From Amycolatopsis kentuckyensis (GTDB taxonomy: Bacteria; Actinomycetota; Actinomycetes; Mycobacteriales; Pseudonocardiaceae), in contig NZ_MUMI01000125.1 of the NCBI RefSeq assembly GCF_002155975.1, positions 1 through 39,959 of the forward strand: a stretch of 39,959 nt of DNA. The letters are read 5' to 3'. How positions within the stretch are numbered: position 1 is the first letter of the stretch; each line of letters begins with the position of its first letter. A program made the translations under genes and the position numbers. A model generated the notes under the pieces. That model was not told the origin of the DNA and searched no databases. It was given only the letters and a program-made list of their open reading frames with translations. Positions 1-8,078 of this stretch are shown one piece after another.

Positions 1-1025
1 GGCTGATCATGATCAGCCACGACCTGTCCGTGCTCGCCGCCACCTGCGAACGCATCGCCGTCATGTACGACGGGCGGATCGTCGAGGAAGGCCCCAGCGC
101 CGAGGTGATGGGCTCGCCCGAGCACGAGCACACGCGAGCGCTCGCCGCGGCGTTCCCGACGGTCGGCGACCCCGTGTCCCGCTTCGCCCCGGCCACCAGC
201 AACCCGCTGCCGCCCGAGCCCCCGGACCGGGTGGCCGGAGAGCCGCTGCTGGCCGCGGAGAACCTGCGCGTGTCCTTCCGCGACCGCACCGGCAAGCGCA
301 TCGACGCCGTCGCCGGCGTGGACCTCACCGTGTCCCGCGACGAGATCGTCGCCCTGGTCGGCCAGTCCGGCTCCGGCAAGACGACCCTCGCCCGGACCCT
401 GCTCGGCCTGCAGAAACCCGACTCCGGCGTGGTCCGCTACGCCGGGAAACCGGTACCCACCGGCGGTGCCGGGCTCAAGGCCTACCGCCGTCAGGTCCAG
501 CTCGTCCTGCAGGACCCCACGAGCGCGCTGAACCCGGCCCACACCGTGTACGAGGCCGTCGCCGAGGGCCCGCGGATCCACAAGCTCGACGACGAGCGCG
601 CGGTCGTCCACCGGGCCCTGGAGGCCGCGGAACTGCGGCCGGCGGAGAAGTACGCCGACCGGCTCCCGCACCAGCTCTCCGGCGGCCAGCGCCAGCGCGT
701 CGTCATCGCCGGCGCCCTGGCGCTCGAACCCTCGGTGGTGGTGGCCGACGAACCGGTCGCCTCGCTGGACGCGTCCGTGCGCGGCGAGATCCTCGGGCTG
801 CTGCTGCGGCTGCGGCGCGAACTCGGCCTCGCCGGCCTGGTGATCACCCACGACCTGGGCCTGGCCTGGAACATCGCCGACCGCGTCGCCGTGATGTACC
901 GCGGCGAGCTCGTCGAAACCGGGACCGTCGAACAGGTCCTGCTCGACCCGCAGCACGAGTACACGAAGTCCCTGCTGGCCGCCCTGCCCGGCGGCACCGC
1001 CCAGCGCCGCACCGTCGAAACCTGA
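1..1025 (+). CDS. Oligopeptide/dipeptide ABC transporter ATP-binding protein (double-ATPase fusion, 5' partial)
   Basis: Cytoplasmic ATPase powering a peptide-type (Opp/Dpp) ABC importer. The reading frame is open from base 3, so the N-terminus lies outside the window. Numbering from the Met at base 9, residues 1-50 are the end of a first ATPase domain, with the H-loop (ISHDLSVLA) and the EHEHT tail typical of Opp/Dpp ATPases. A complete second domain follows: Walker A GQSGSGKTT (118-126), Q-loop LVLQDP (about 165-170), signature LSGGQ (223-227), Walker B VVVADEP (243-249) and H-loop His281. This is the OppD-OppF fusion layout. Permease and binding-protein genes would be expected upstream, outside the window. 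The stop is 47 nt before the mannosyltransferase start, so co-transcription is possible but unproven. Confidence 0.93.
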   Translation, partial: LIMISHDLSVLAATCERIAVMYDGRIVEEGPSAEVMGSPEHEHTRALAAAFPTVGDPVSRFAPATSNPLPPEPPDRVAGEPLLAAENLRVSFRDRTGKRIDAVAGVDLTVSRDEIVALVGQSGSGKTTLARTLLGLQKPDSGVVRYAGKPVPTGGAGLKAYRRQVQLVLQDPTSALNPAHTVYEAVAEGPRIHKLDDERAVVHRALEAAELRPAEKYADRLPHQLSGGQRQRVVIAGALALEPSVVVADEPVASLDASVRGEILGLLLRLRRELGLAGLVITHDLGLAWNIADRVAVMYRGELVETGTVEQVLLDPQHEYTKSLLAALPGGTAQRRTVET

Positions 1026-1072
1026 TACTGCGGGAACTCCGCACGAGCGCGGTGTGTAATCTCCGAACGGAA

Positions 1073-2608
1073 ATGGCGACCACCACCGACCCCGCACAGA
1101 CGCCCTCGACCGGACTGGCCGAGCGGCTCCGCGTGCCCTCGCGATTCCCCTACCGCACGATCGCGATGGGCACCGTCGGCAGCACCCTGCTGATGATCGC
1201 CGCCCTCGGCGCCGGCGGCATCCTGATCAAGGACCCGGTGCTCGGCCACGGCCCGCTGTCCTGGGTCCGCTACGGCCACGGGCGCATGCTCGCCAACGCC
1301 GTCCTCTACACCGGCTTCGGCATGGTCGTGTGGGCGTGGGTCCGGCTCGGCCGTTACGTGCTCGCCGGCCGCATCGGCAGCCGCCCGATCCTGGTCGCCG
1401 CGGGCTGCTGGATGGCGCCGCTGCTGGTGTCACCGCCGCTGTTCACCCGCGACGTCTTCTCCTACCTCGGCCAGGGCGCCCAGCTGCTCTACGGGCTCGA
1501 CCCGTACGCCAACGGCCCCGCCGAGCTCGACGTGCTGCCGAACGTGGTGCAGAACGTCCACCCGCTCTGGCAGACCACCCCGGCCCCGTACGGGCCGCTG
1601 TTCCTGCTGATCTCCAAGGGCGTGGTCGCCACCACCGGCGACAACATGATCCTCGGCGTCATCCTCATGCGCGTCGTGCTGCTGGTGGGCCTGGCGGGAA
1701 CGCTGTGGGCGCTCCCGCGGCTGGTCAAGCACCTCGGCGGCAAGCTGCCGGTCGCGCTGTGGCTCGCGGTCGCCAGCCCGATGATGGTCATCCACCTCTT
1801 CGGCGGCCCGCACAACGACCTGATGATGCTCGCGTTCCTCACCATCGGCGTCCTCGCCGCCCTGGAACGCAAGCACGTGCTCGCGGTCGTCCTGGTGACG
1901 ATCGGCATGCTGATCAAGCCCACCGCGGCGATCGCCCTGCCGTTCATCGTCTGGATGTGGGCCAACCACCTCACCGGCGAGTCGAAGGTCCGCAACTTCC
2001 TGCGCGCCGGCGCGGCCTCGGTGGGGCTGTTCCTGCCGGTGTTCGTCGCGGGCACGTGGATCTCGCTGGGCTCGCTCAACCTGGGCTGGTGGTCCGGGCT
2101 CAAGGCCCCCCAGCTGATCGCGAACTGGCTGAACATCCCGACGGGCATCGGCGAGGTGTTCTACAACCTCGTCCACCTGATCGTGGACGTCCAGGTCTCC
2201 CCGTTCGTGACGGTCGCCCGCGCGGCGGGCATGCTCCTGCTGATCGGCTTCGGCGTCCGCCAGTGGTGGCTCGCCCGCGGCGGCGGCACGGAGGCGGTCT
2301 ACCGGGCGGGCATCTCGCTGCTGGCGGTGGCGATCCTGATGCCGCCGACGCTGCCGTGGTACCTGACCTGGGGCTTCGTGCTCCTGTCGGCGTTCAAGTG
2401 GCAGCCCCGCCACCTGGCGCTCGTGGTGGCCGTATCGGTGTTCGTGACGCTGGTGTACTACCCGACGGGCGAGCAGGCCCTGTACGACTGGTGGTTCATC
2501 GCCGGAGTCGTGCTGGCGAGCCTGTACGCGGCGGCTTCACTGCTGCGGCCGGACCCGCTGGGCATCATCGACGCGTGGCGGCGGCCGGAGAAGTTCCTCC
2601 GCGACTAG
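1073..2608 (+). CDS. mptB: MptB-like polyprenol-phosphomannose-dependent alpha-1,6-mannosyltransferase
   Basis: GT-C fold membrane glycosyltransferase, 511 aa. The family moves mannose from polyprenyl-phosphomannose onto the alpha-1,6-mannan core of lipomannan/lipoarabinomannan at the outer face of the membrane. Seen: many hydrophobic segments from residue 35 onward, an acidic loop RDVFSY (126-131) where GT-C enzymes carry their catalytic Asp, then GLDPYANGP (141-149) and APYGPLF (171-177), which mark the MptA/MptB family. Length fits. ATG 1073 was chosen over an in-frame GTG at 1052 because it gives the usual hydrophilic N-terminus; neither has a strong ribosome site. The TAG stop lies in the CTAG (2605-2608) that also borders the insertion sequence. 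Assignment to MptB rather than MptA is from motif memory only. Confidence 0.8.
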   Translation: MATTTDPAQTPSTGLAERLRVPSRFPYRTIAMGTVGSTLLMIAALGAGGILIKDPVLGHGPLSWVRYGHGRMLANAVLYTGFGMVVWAWVRLGRYVLAGRIGSRPILVAAGCWMAPLLVSPPLFTRDVFSYLGQGAQLLYGLDPYANGPAELDVLPNVVQNVHPLWQTTPAPYGPLFLLISKGVVATTGDNMILGVILMRVVLLVGLAGTLWALPRLVKHLGGKLPVALWLAVASPMMVIHLFGGPHNDLMMLAFLTIGVLAALERKHVLAVVLVTIGMLIKPTAAIALPFIVWMWANHLTGESKVRNFLRAGAASVGLFLPVFVAGTWISLGSLNLGWWSGLKAPQLIANWLNIPTGIGEVFYNLVHLIVDVQVSPFVTVARAAGMLLLIGFGVRQWWLARGGGTEAVYRAGISLLAVAILMPPTLPWYLTWGFVLLSAFKWQPRHLALVVAVSVFVTLVYYPTGEQALYDWWFIAGVVLASLYAAASLLRPDPLGIIDAWRRPEKFLRD

Positions 2609-3380
2609 AGCATGTCTGACAATGTCTTGGTCCAAGTGACCACGGCATGCAGGACGACCGCTGATCGGTAGACGATGGCGAGCTTGTCGTAGCGAGTAGC
2701 CAGGCCACGCCATTGCTTGAGCAGGTTGAACTGTCGTTCGACGACGTTGCGGCCGCGGTAGTCAACCGCGTCGAAGGCGGGCGGGCGGCCGCCGCGGGAA
2801 CCGCGGCGTTTGCGGTGCCCGACCTGATCGGCTGGTTCAGGGATCACCGCGATGATGCCGCGGTCGTGTAAATGTCCGCGGATCGCGCGCGAGGAGTAGG
2901 CCTTGTCGCCGCGGACACGGTCGGGCCGGGTCTGGGCCCGACCGTGTCCGACCCGACGGATCGCCAGATGCCGCATCAGGTGCGGGAACATCGGCGCATC
3001 CCCGGCCTGACCGGGACCGACCAACGTCACCAGCGGGCGGCCGTTGCCGTCGACGAGGTGGTGCACTTTGGTGCTCCAGCCGCCGCGGGAGCGGCCGATC
3101 GCATGGTCAGGCGGCTCGGTCAGCAGATCCGTGTAGTTCGACCCAGCCCCCTATGCGGCGGGTGATGTTGGTGGCGTGCTGATGCGCCCGCGCAATCGTG
3201 GAATCCACCGACACCGACCAGTCGACCAGGCCGGCCGCGTCGGCGTCGGTGAGCAGGCGCTGTAGCACCGTGTCCCAGGTTCCGTCACCGGCCATCCCCG
3301 GTACGGACCGGAAGCAGGTCCTCGATCAACGCCCACTGAGCATCCGAGAGCATCTGAAACCGCGACACGACAGGCAGCAT
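2605..3380 (-). pseudogene. IS5-family DDE transposase, frameshifted and internally deleted
   Basis: Three pieces in different frames. From ATG 3380 an N-terminal piece reads LSDAQWALIEDLLPVRTG and stops soon after. A second piece (from about 3295) reads MAGDGTWDTVLQRL and then VDSTIARAHQHATN, holding the first catalytic Asp. A third piece (to 2605) has NYTDLLTEPPDHAIGRSRGG, then RGDKAYSS (second Asp) and NVVERQFNLLKQW (Glu). The segment normally found between pieces one and two (the PWRDLP and FGPWQTVWKRH region) is absent, suggesting a deletion of very roughly 140 bp. Pieces two and three are offset at a GGGGG run after CGCCGCATA; dropping one G would restore the frame. A programmed shift could explain that offset but not the deletion. 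The stop codon TAG lies in the flanking target CTAG. Confidence 0.85.
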
Positions 3381-3414
3381 CCCAGCCACCAGCCGAACCT
3401 TTGTCAGACACGCC
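2609..3414 (-). mobile_element. IS5-type insertion sequence, 806 bp, degenerate
   Basis: Terminal inverted repeats are AGCATGTCTGACAA (2609-2622) and the complement of 3401-3414, GGCGTGTCTGACAA, matching at 12 of 14 positions. The element is bordered on both sides by CTAG (2605-2608 and 3415-3418), consistent with a target-site duplication at the palindrome favoured by IS427/IS5-type elements. Its single transposase gene, on the minus strand, is broken. The element sits between the convergent mptB-like and PPOX genes and disrupts neither, because each keeps a TAG stop within its own copy of CTAG. Confidence 0.85.
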
Positions 3415-3822
3415 CTAGGCCCCGGCCCAGCCACGCCAGGTGTGCACCTCCGTGACGACCACGGCGTGCTCCGGCGGCCGCGCCGCGTACTGCTCGTACT
3501 TCGCCACCAGCCATGACACCGGCCCGGCCCGCTCGTCGTCCGGCAGCACCCGCGCGACCCCGTCCGCCCGCGCCCACCACAACCGCGACCAGTCCTCGTC
3601 GTAGCCGTCGGCCAGGAAGCACACCGCGGGATTCGCCGCGATGTTGCGCAGCCGCCGCAGGGCCGTCGTCGACTTCGGTTTGTGGTCCACCGCGAACGCC
3701 ACCACGTCGCCGTGCACCGCGAACGTCACCGGGACCAGGTGCGGCACCCCTTCGGCCGACACCGTCGCCAGCCGCGCCACCCGGGCCGCGGCGAACCGCT
3801 CCCGGGCCTCCGCCGGCGTCAT
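3415..3822 (-). CDS. PPOX-class, probably F420-dependent, oxidoreductase (TIGR03668-like)
   Basis: Small split-barrel flavin/deazaflavin-binding protein, 135 aa, the normal length for this family. Seen: RVARLATVSAEGVPHLVPV near residues 15-33, VDHKPKSTTALRRLRNI in the middle (the phosphate-binding KPK region) and DWSRLWWARADG, all typical of actinobacterial F420-binding PPOX proteins. The substrate cannot be inferred. ATG 3822 overlaps the TGA of the upstream LD-carboxypeptidase as ATGA, so it is the last gene of a three-gene minus-strand operon. Its TAG stop lies in CTAG 3415-3418, next to the insertion-sequence end. Confidence 0.88.
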   Translation of the reverse strand: MTPAEARERFAAARVARLATVSAEGVPHLVPVTFAVHGDVVAFAVDHKPKSTTALRRLRNIAANPAVCFLADGYDEDWSRLWWARADGVARVLPDDERAGPVSWLVAKYEQYAARPPEHAVVVTEVHTWRGWAGA

Positions 3823-4718
3823 GTCAGCGCGGGGGCGTCGAACGTCAACGTCCCCAGGTCCGCGTCCAGCGTCACCGGCACCCCCAGCGGCAACGTCGGC
3901 GACGACGCCACGTGCCCGAACCCGAACTCCTCCACCAGCGGCACCCCCAGCGGCACCAGCCGGTCCACCATCAGCGCCCGCACCTCCGCAGCCGCCCCGC
4001 ACGCCGCCCACGAACCCAGGACGATCCCGCGGACACCGGCGAACCAGCCGCTGCGCAGCAGCTGCGTCAGCAGCCGGTCCAGGCGGTACACGCTCTCCGT
4101 CACGTCCTCCAGCAGCACGATCGCGTCCCGCGCCGAGCCGTGTTCCGGCGTGCCGATCCCCGACGCCAGCATCGACAGGTTGCCGCCCGTCAGTACCCCC
4201 GACGCCCGGCCCGGCACCAGCGCCGACCCGCCGCGGACCACCCGGTTCAGCTCCGGCTCGAACAGCGACCGCCGCAGGTGCTCCACCGCGAAGTCGTCGA
4301 ACAGCACGCTCGCCGGCATCGGGGAGAACAAAGTGGACAGTCCCAGGTGGACGTCCACCGCCCGGTGCAACGCCGTGATGTCCGACGACCCGGCCAGCAC
4401 CTTCGGGCCCGCCGCCCGCAGCACCGGCCAGTCCACCAGGTCCAGCATCCGCTGCACGCCGTACCCGCCCCGCGCGGCCAGCACGCACCGCACCCCGGGG
4501 TCCAGCCACGCCTCGGTGAACTCCGCCGCCCGCGCCGCGTCCGTTCCGGACAGGTACGGCGGCACCCCGGGCGAAGAACGCACGCACGGCCCGATCCGCA
4601 CCTCCACGCCCCAGCCGCGCAGCACCGGCAGCGCCTTCTCCAGCAGGTCCGCCGGCACCGGCCCGGCCGGCGCCACCAGGGCCAGCGTGTCGCCGGCCCG
4701 CAACCGCGGCGGCCTCAC
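3819..4718 (-). CDS. S66-family LD-carboxypeptidase (LdcA/MccF type)
   Basis: Serine carboxypeptidase, 299 aa. Family members trim the L,D-bonded terminal D-alanine from recycled murein tetrapeptides or, in the MccF branch, cleave microcin C-like amides. The catalytic triad is visible: Ser112 in AGSSDIT, Glu204 in LLEDVTE and His269 in FGHV. The N-terminal RPPRLRAGDTLALVAPAGP is the family's opening strand and the length is normal. GTG 4718 was chosen because it overlaps the upstream peptidase stop as GTGA and because the domain begins at once. Cytoplasmic, with no signal peptide. Motifs alone do not separate murein recycling from MccF-like self-immunity; the neighbourhood shows no microcin genes. 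Confidence 0.9.
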   Translation of the reverse strand: MRPPRLRAGDTLALVAPAGPVPADLLEKALPVLRGWGVEVRIGPCVRSSPGVPPYLSGTDAARAAEFTEAWLDPGVRCVLAARGGYGVQRMLDLVDWPVLRAAGPKVLAGSSDITALHRAVDVHLGLSTLFSPMPASVLFDDFAVEHLRRSLFEPELNRVVRGGSALVPGRASGVLTGGNLSMLASGIGTPEHGSARDAIVLLEDVTESVYRLDRLLTQLLRSGWFAGVRGIVLGSWAACGAAAEVRALMVDRLVPLGVPLVEEFGFGHVASSPTLPLGVPVTLDADLGTLTFDAPALT

Positions 4719-6625
4719 CGGGACAGCTCCAGCCGCGCCACGCCCGGCGTCTCGAAGCCGAACACCTGGCCGTAGAACGACAACTCCGCCTCCAGCGCCG
4801 CCACGATCGTCCCCGCCTGCCGGAAGCCGTGCTGCTCGCCGGCGAACCGCTGGTAGGCGTACGGGATGCCGCGCCCGGCCAGCTCGGCCACGAACCGGTC
4901 GGCCTGCTCCGGCGGGCAGATCCGGTCCTCCAGCCCCTGCTGGAACAGCACCGCCCCGGCCAGCCCGCCGACGTTCGACAGCGGCGAGCGCTCCCCGTAC
5001 CGTTGCTCCGCCGAGGGCAGCGGCCCGACGAGCCCGTCCAGGTAGCGCGACTCGAAGTCGTGCGTGTCCGCGACCCACCCGGCCAGGTCCAGCACCGGGA
5101 ACATCACCGTGCCCGCCCGGTAGGTCTTCGTCGTCGTCAGCGACGCCGCCGCGGTGAACCCGCCCGCGCTGCCGCCCCGGATCCCCAGCCGGTCACCGTC
5201 GGCCAGCCCGGCCGCCACCAGCGCCTCCGCCACCGCGACGCAGTCGGCGACGTCCACCACGCCCCACTGCTCCCGCAGCCGCTCGCGGTAGGCGCGCCCG
5301 AAGCCGGTCGATCCGCCGTAGTTCACCGTCACCACGCCGATGCCGCGGCTGGTGAAGTACGCGATCTCCAGGTCCAGCTCGGCGAAGTGCTGCCCGGTCG
5401 GGCCGCCGTGGACGTTCACCAGCAGCGGCGGCCGCTCGCCCTCGGGCGCCGCGAAGTCCGGGTTCCGCGGCGGGTACAGCACCACCGGCACGGCCTCGCC
5501 GTCCGGCGTGCTGAACACCCGCTCCTGCGGCACCGGCAGGAACGTCGCCGGCAGCTCCGGCTGCGGCGTCAGGTCCGTCACCGCGCCGTCGGGGGCAACC
5601 CGCACGACGGCGGACTCCCGAGCCGGACCGCCCGCGACGCCCACCACCGCGTCACCGAGGACGGCGAATCCCGTCGAAGACCAGGCCGTCAGCTCGTCGG
5701 CCACCGGCGTCACCGAGCCGTCCGCTTCGTCGAGCACCGCCAGCCGGCCCGCGGACAGCACCGCGTGCCGTCCGCCGCCCAGCGGGGCGAACCACCGCGA
5801 CCCCGCCTTCCACAGCGGCCCGCCGAGCTCCTGCTCCACCGGCGCGAGGTTCACCACCGCCCCGTCCAGGCCGACCCGGTGCAGGTTCCACCAGCCGCCG
5901 GGATCCATGAGCGCCAGCAGCGCCGACGGCGTCTCCCACTCGACCTGGCACACCGAGACGTCCGCACCACCGGCCAGCACCCGGTGCGGCCCGAACGAAC
6001 CGTCCCCGGCGACCGGAGCCACGCACAGCTCGGTGCCGTCCCACGGCATCAGCGGGTGGTCCCACCCGAACCAGACCGCGTGCCGGCCGTCCGGCGACAG
6101 CTTCGGCACGGTCAGGAACCGGTGGCTCGCGGCCAGCACCCGCTCGCCGCCCCCGTCCACCGCGATGGCCACCAGCTCCCGCTCGACGTCGGTGGGACGC
6201 GGACCGGTGCTGCGCTCCCGGACCGCCCACACCTCACCCGGCCGCCCGGCCCGCAGATCGCCGTAGCGGACCCCCTGCGGCTGCGCGGGGGACGGCGTGA
6301 GCGCCACCACGCCGATTTCGCTCTGCGCGTACACGCGCTGATCGGGCCAGTGCGTGAACACCACGACACCATCGGCCACCGCCCACGGCCGGCCGCCGTA
6401 CTCGTGCAGCCGGTTGCGGACGTTCCACGGGGCCGGCAGCACGTCCTCGGTACCGCCCGGCACCGCCCGGACCAGCGCGACCCGGCCTTGTTCACCCGGC
6501 CGCCCCTCGGCCCACCACACCTCGTCCCCGACGACGTCGAGCCACTGCGGGCCGCCGCCGGCGGCGGCCACCTCGGCGGCGGTGATGGGCGAAGACCAGG
6601 TTCCGTACGGGGAGATCCGAGACAC
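4715..6625 (-). CDS. S9-family (prolyl oligopeptidase-like) serine peptidase
   Basis: 636 aa with no signal peptide. Residues 1-380 form a beta-propeller-like region and 380-636 an alpha/beta-hydrolase domain. Catalytic residues: Ser486 in GIRGGSAGGF, Asp567 in GLEDRICP, His599 in GEQHGF; the oxyanion segment is VNVHGGPTG (404-412). It is probably an aminoacyl- or oligopeptidase acting on cytoplasmic peptides. It is first of an overlapping operon with the S66 carboxypeptidase and PPOX protein (GTGA and ATGA junctions). The GTG start at 6625 is supported by a TAGCCT -10 box on the minus strand (6637-6632) six nt upstream, which predicts a leaderless mRNA. It diverges from the DUF3090 gene with 77 bp between. 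Confidence 0.92.
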   Translation of the reverse strand: MSRISPYGTWSSPITAAEVAAAGGGPQWLDVVGDEVWWAEGRPGEQGRVALVRAVPGGTEDVLPAPWNVRNRLHEYGGRPWAVADGVVVFTHWPDQRVYAQSEIGVVALTPSPAQPQGVRYGDLRAGRPGEVWAVRERSTGPRPTDVERELVAIAVDGGGERVLAASHRFLTVPKLSPDGRHAVWFGWDHPLMPWDGTELCVAPVAGDGSFGPHRVLAGGADVSVCQVEWETPSALLALMDPGGWWNLHRVGLDGAVVNLAPVEQELGGPLWKAGSRWFAPLGGGRHAVLSAGRLAVLDEADGSVTPVADELTAWSSTGFAVLGDAVVGVAGGPARESAVVRVAPDGAVTDLTPQPELPATFLPVPQERVFSTPDGEAVPVVLYPPRNPDFAAPEGERPPLLVNVHGGPTGQHFAELDLEIAYFTSRGIGVVTVNYGGSTGFGRAYRERLREQWGVVDVADCVAVAEALVAAGLADGDRLGIRGGSAGGFTAAASLTTTKTYRAGTVMFPVLDLAGWVADTHDFESRYLDGLVGPLPSAEQRYGERSPLSNVGGLAGAVLFQQGLEDRICPPEQADRFVAELAGRGIPYAYQRFAGEQHGFRQAGTIVAALEAELSFYGQVFGFETPGVARLELSR

Positions 6626-6702
6626 CCCCCGAGGCTAGCGGCCCGCGAACGGTGGGGCGGCGGATGCCGATCATGCGCCGGTGGCCTAGGGTCGTCAGTG
6701 CT

Positions 6703-7278
6703 ATGTCTCGCGTAATCCACGTCTTCCGCCAGCCGGATCGGTTCGTCACCGGCACCGTCGGCGAGCCCGGCGATCGCACGTTCTACCTCCAGGCCTCCGA
6801 GGACGTGCGCACCATCAGCGTCGCCATCGAAAAACAGCAGGTCGTCGTCCTCGCGGAGCGCCTGAGCTCACTGCTGGAGGAAGTCGCCAGCCGGTTCGGC
6901 GCCGACGTCCCCGACGACGCCCCCGAGGACCTCGTCGACCTCGACCCCCTCACCGTGCCGGTCGAGGAGGAGTTCCGCGTCGGCACCATGGGCCTGGGCT
7001 GGGACGCCGACAGCAGCGCGGTCGTCATCGAACTGCTCGCCATCACCGAGGGCGAGGTCGACGAAACGGTCGTGCTCGACGACACCGAGGAAGGCCCGGA
7101 CGCCGTCCGCGTCTTCCTGTCCCCGGCCGCCGCCCGCGCCTTCGCCGAGCGGGCCGACCGCGTCGTCAACGCCGGCCGCAAGCCGTGCCCGCTGTGCGCC
7201 GAGCCGCTCGACCCCACCGGGCACATCTGCCCCCGGCAGAACGGCTACCGGCGCGAGACCGACGCGGGCGAAGACTGA
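6703..7278 (+). CDS. DUF3090 family protein
   Basis: 191 aa conserved actinobacterial protein of unknown function, recognised from MSRVIHVFRQPDRFVTGTVGEPG at the start and a C-terminal zinc-ribbon-like segment CPLCAEPLDPTGHICPR with three Cys and one His. In many actinobacteria it lies next to the SCO1664-type gene, as here: the stop is followed after two nt by that gene's ATG. ATG 6703 was chosen over the upstream in-frame start at 6652 because it matches the family N-terminus and has a TAGGGT box at 6687-6692, giving a leader of only a few nt. The usual histidine-phosphatase partner is not adjacent here; a divergent peptidase takes that place. Confidence 0.9.
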   Translation: MSRVIHVFRQPDRFVTGTVGEPGDRTFYLQASEDVRTISVAIEKQQVVVLAERLSSLLEEVASRFGADVPDDAPEDLVDLDPLTVPVEEEFRVGTMGLGWDADSSAVVIELLAITEGEVDETVVLDDTEEGPDAVRVFLSPAAARAFAERADRVVNAGRKPCPLCAEPLDPTGHICPRQNGYRRETDAGED

Positions 7279-7280
7279 CC

Positions 7281-8078
7281 ATGACGCCCGCCCCGGCCGA
7301 CCCCGCCTCCCGCGAACTCGTCACCCACGGCCGCATCGACGTCGAAGGCCGCCTGGTCGACGCCTCCAACGTCACGCTCTTCTGCGCCATCGAGCTCGAC
7401 GGCGTCACCGGCCGGGTCGTCTACAAGCCGGTGTCGGGGGAGCGGCCGCTGTGGGACTTCCCCGACGGCACCCTCGCCGGGCGCGAGGTCGCCACCGCGA
7501 TCATCGCCGACACGACCGGCATCGGCGCGATCCCGCCGACCGTGCTGCGCGACGGCCCGTTCGGCCCCGGCATGGTCCAGCTGTGGGTCGAAACCACCGA
7601 GGACGACCTGGTCGAAGTCCTGCCGCCCGACGAGGTCCCCGACGGCTGGCGCCCGGTGCTCAACGCCCACGACCGGTTCGGCGAACCCGCGGTGCTCGCC
7701 CACGCGAACCACCCCGGGCTGCGCGACCTCGCCGTGCTCGACATCATCGCCAACAACACCGACCGCAAGGGCGGGCACCTCCTGCCCGGCGTCGACGGCC
7801 GCGTCTACGGTGTCGACCACGGCATCTGCCTGCACACCGACCCGAAACTGCGGACCGTGCTGTGGGGCTGGATCGGCGAGCCGCTGCCGCCGGACACCGT
7901 CGAGAAGCTGCGCAAGCTGCGCTCGGAGCTCGACGGCGGCCTCGGCAAGACCCTCGCCGAGCACATCACCAAGTTCGAGGTCCGCGCGCTGGCCGAACGC
8001 ACCGACGTCCTGCTCGCCGAGGGCATCTTCCCCGAACCGGGCGACGACTGGCGGGCGATCCCGTGGCCCCTCTTCTGA
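7281..8078 (+). CDS. SCO1664 family protein (PI3/PI4-kinase-like fold)
   Basis: 265 aa. Atypical kinase-like protein found with DUF3090 across actinobacteria; its substrate is unknown. Kinase-fold landmarks are visible: a candidate ATP lysine Lys49 in VVYKPVSGERPLWDF, a catalytic-loop-like ANNTDRKGGH (158-166) and a metal-binding-loop-like GVDHGICLH (177-185). These resemble the spacing in phosphatidylinositol-kinase-like proteins. Two nt separate it from DUF3090, and the following phosphotransferase gene overlaps its end by 16 nt, so the three are probably one transcript. Whether it phosphorylates a small molecule, a lipid or a protein cannot be told from sequence. Confidence 0.9.
   Translation: MTPAPADPASRELVTHGRIDVEGRLVDASNVTLFCAIELDGVTGRVVYKPVSGERPLWDFPDGTLAGREVATAIIADTTGIGAIPPTVLRDGPFGPGMVQLWVETTEDDLVEVLPPDEVPDGWRPVLNAHDRFGEPAVLAHANHPGLRDLAVLDIIANNTDRKGGHLLPGVDGRVYGVDHGICLHTDPKLRTVLWGWIGEPLPPDTVEKLRKLRSELDGGLGKTLAEHITKFEVRALAERTDVLLAEGIFPEPGDDWRAIPWPLF

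Noticed and set aside
3160..3185. Programmed frameshift in the insertion sequence
   Set aside because: The G run could support one, but the missing N-terminal segment means the joined product would still be incomplete, so the gene is called a pseudogene.
4829..6715. 628-codon plus-strand frame opposite the S9 peptidase
   Set aside because: Low-complexity His/Arg/Pro-rich shadow; the opposite strand has the full catalytic triad.
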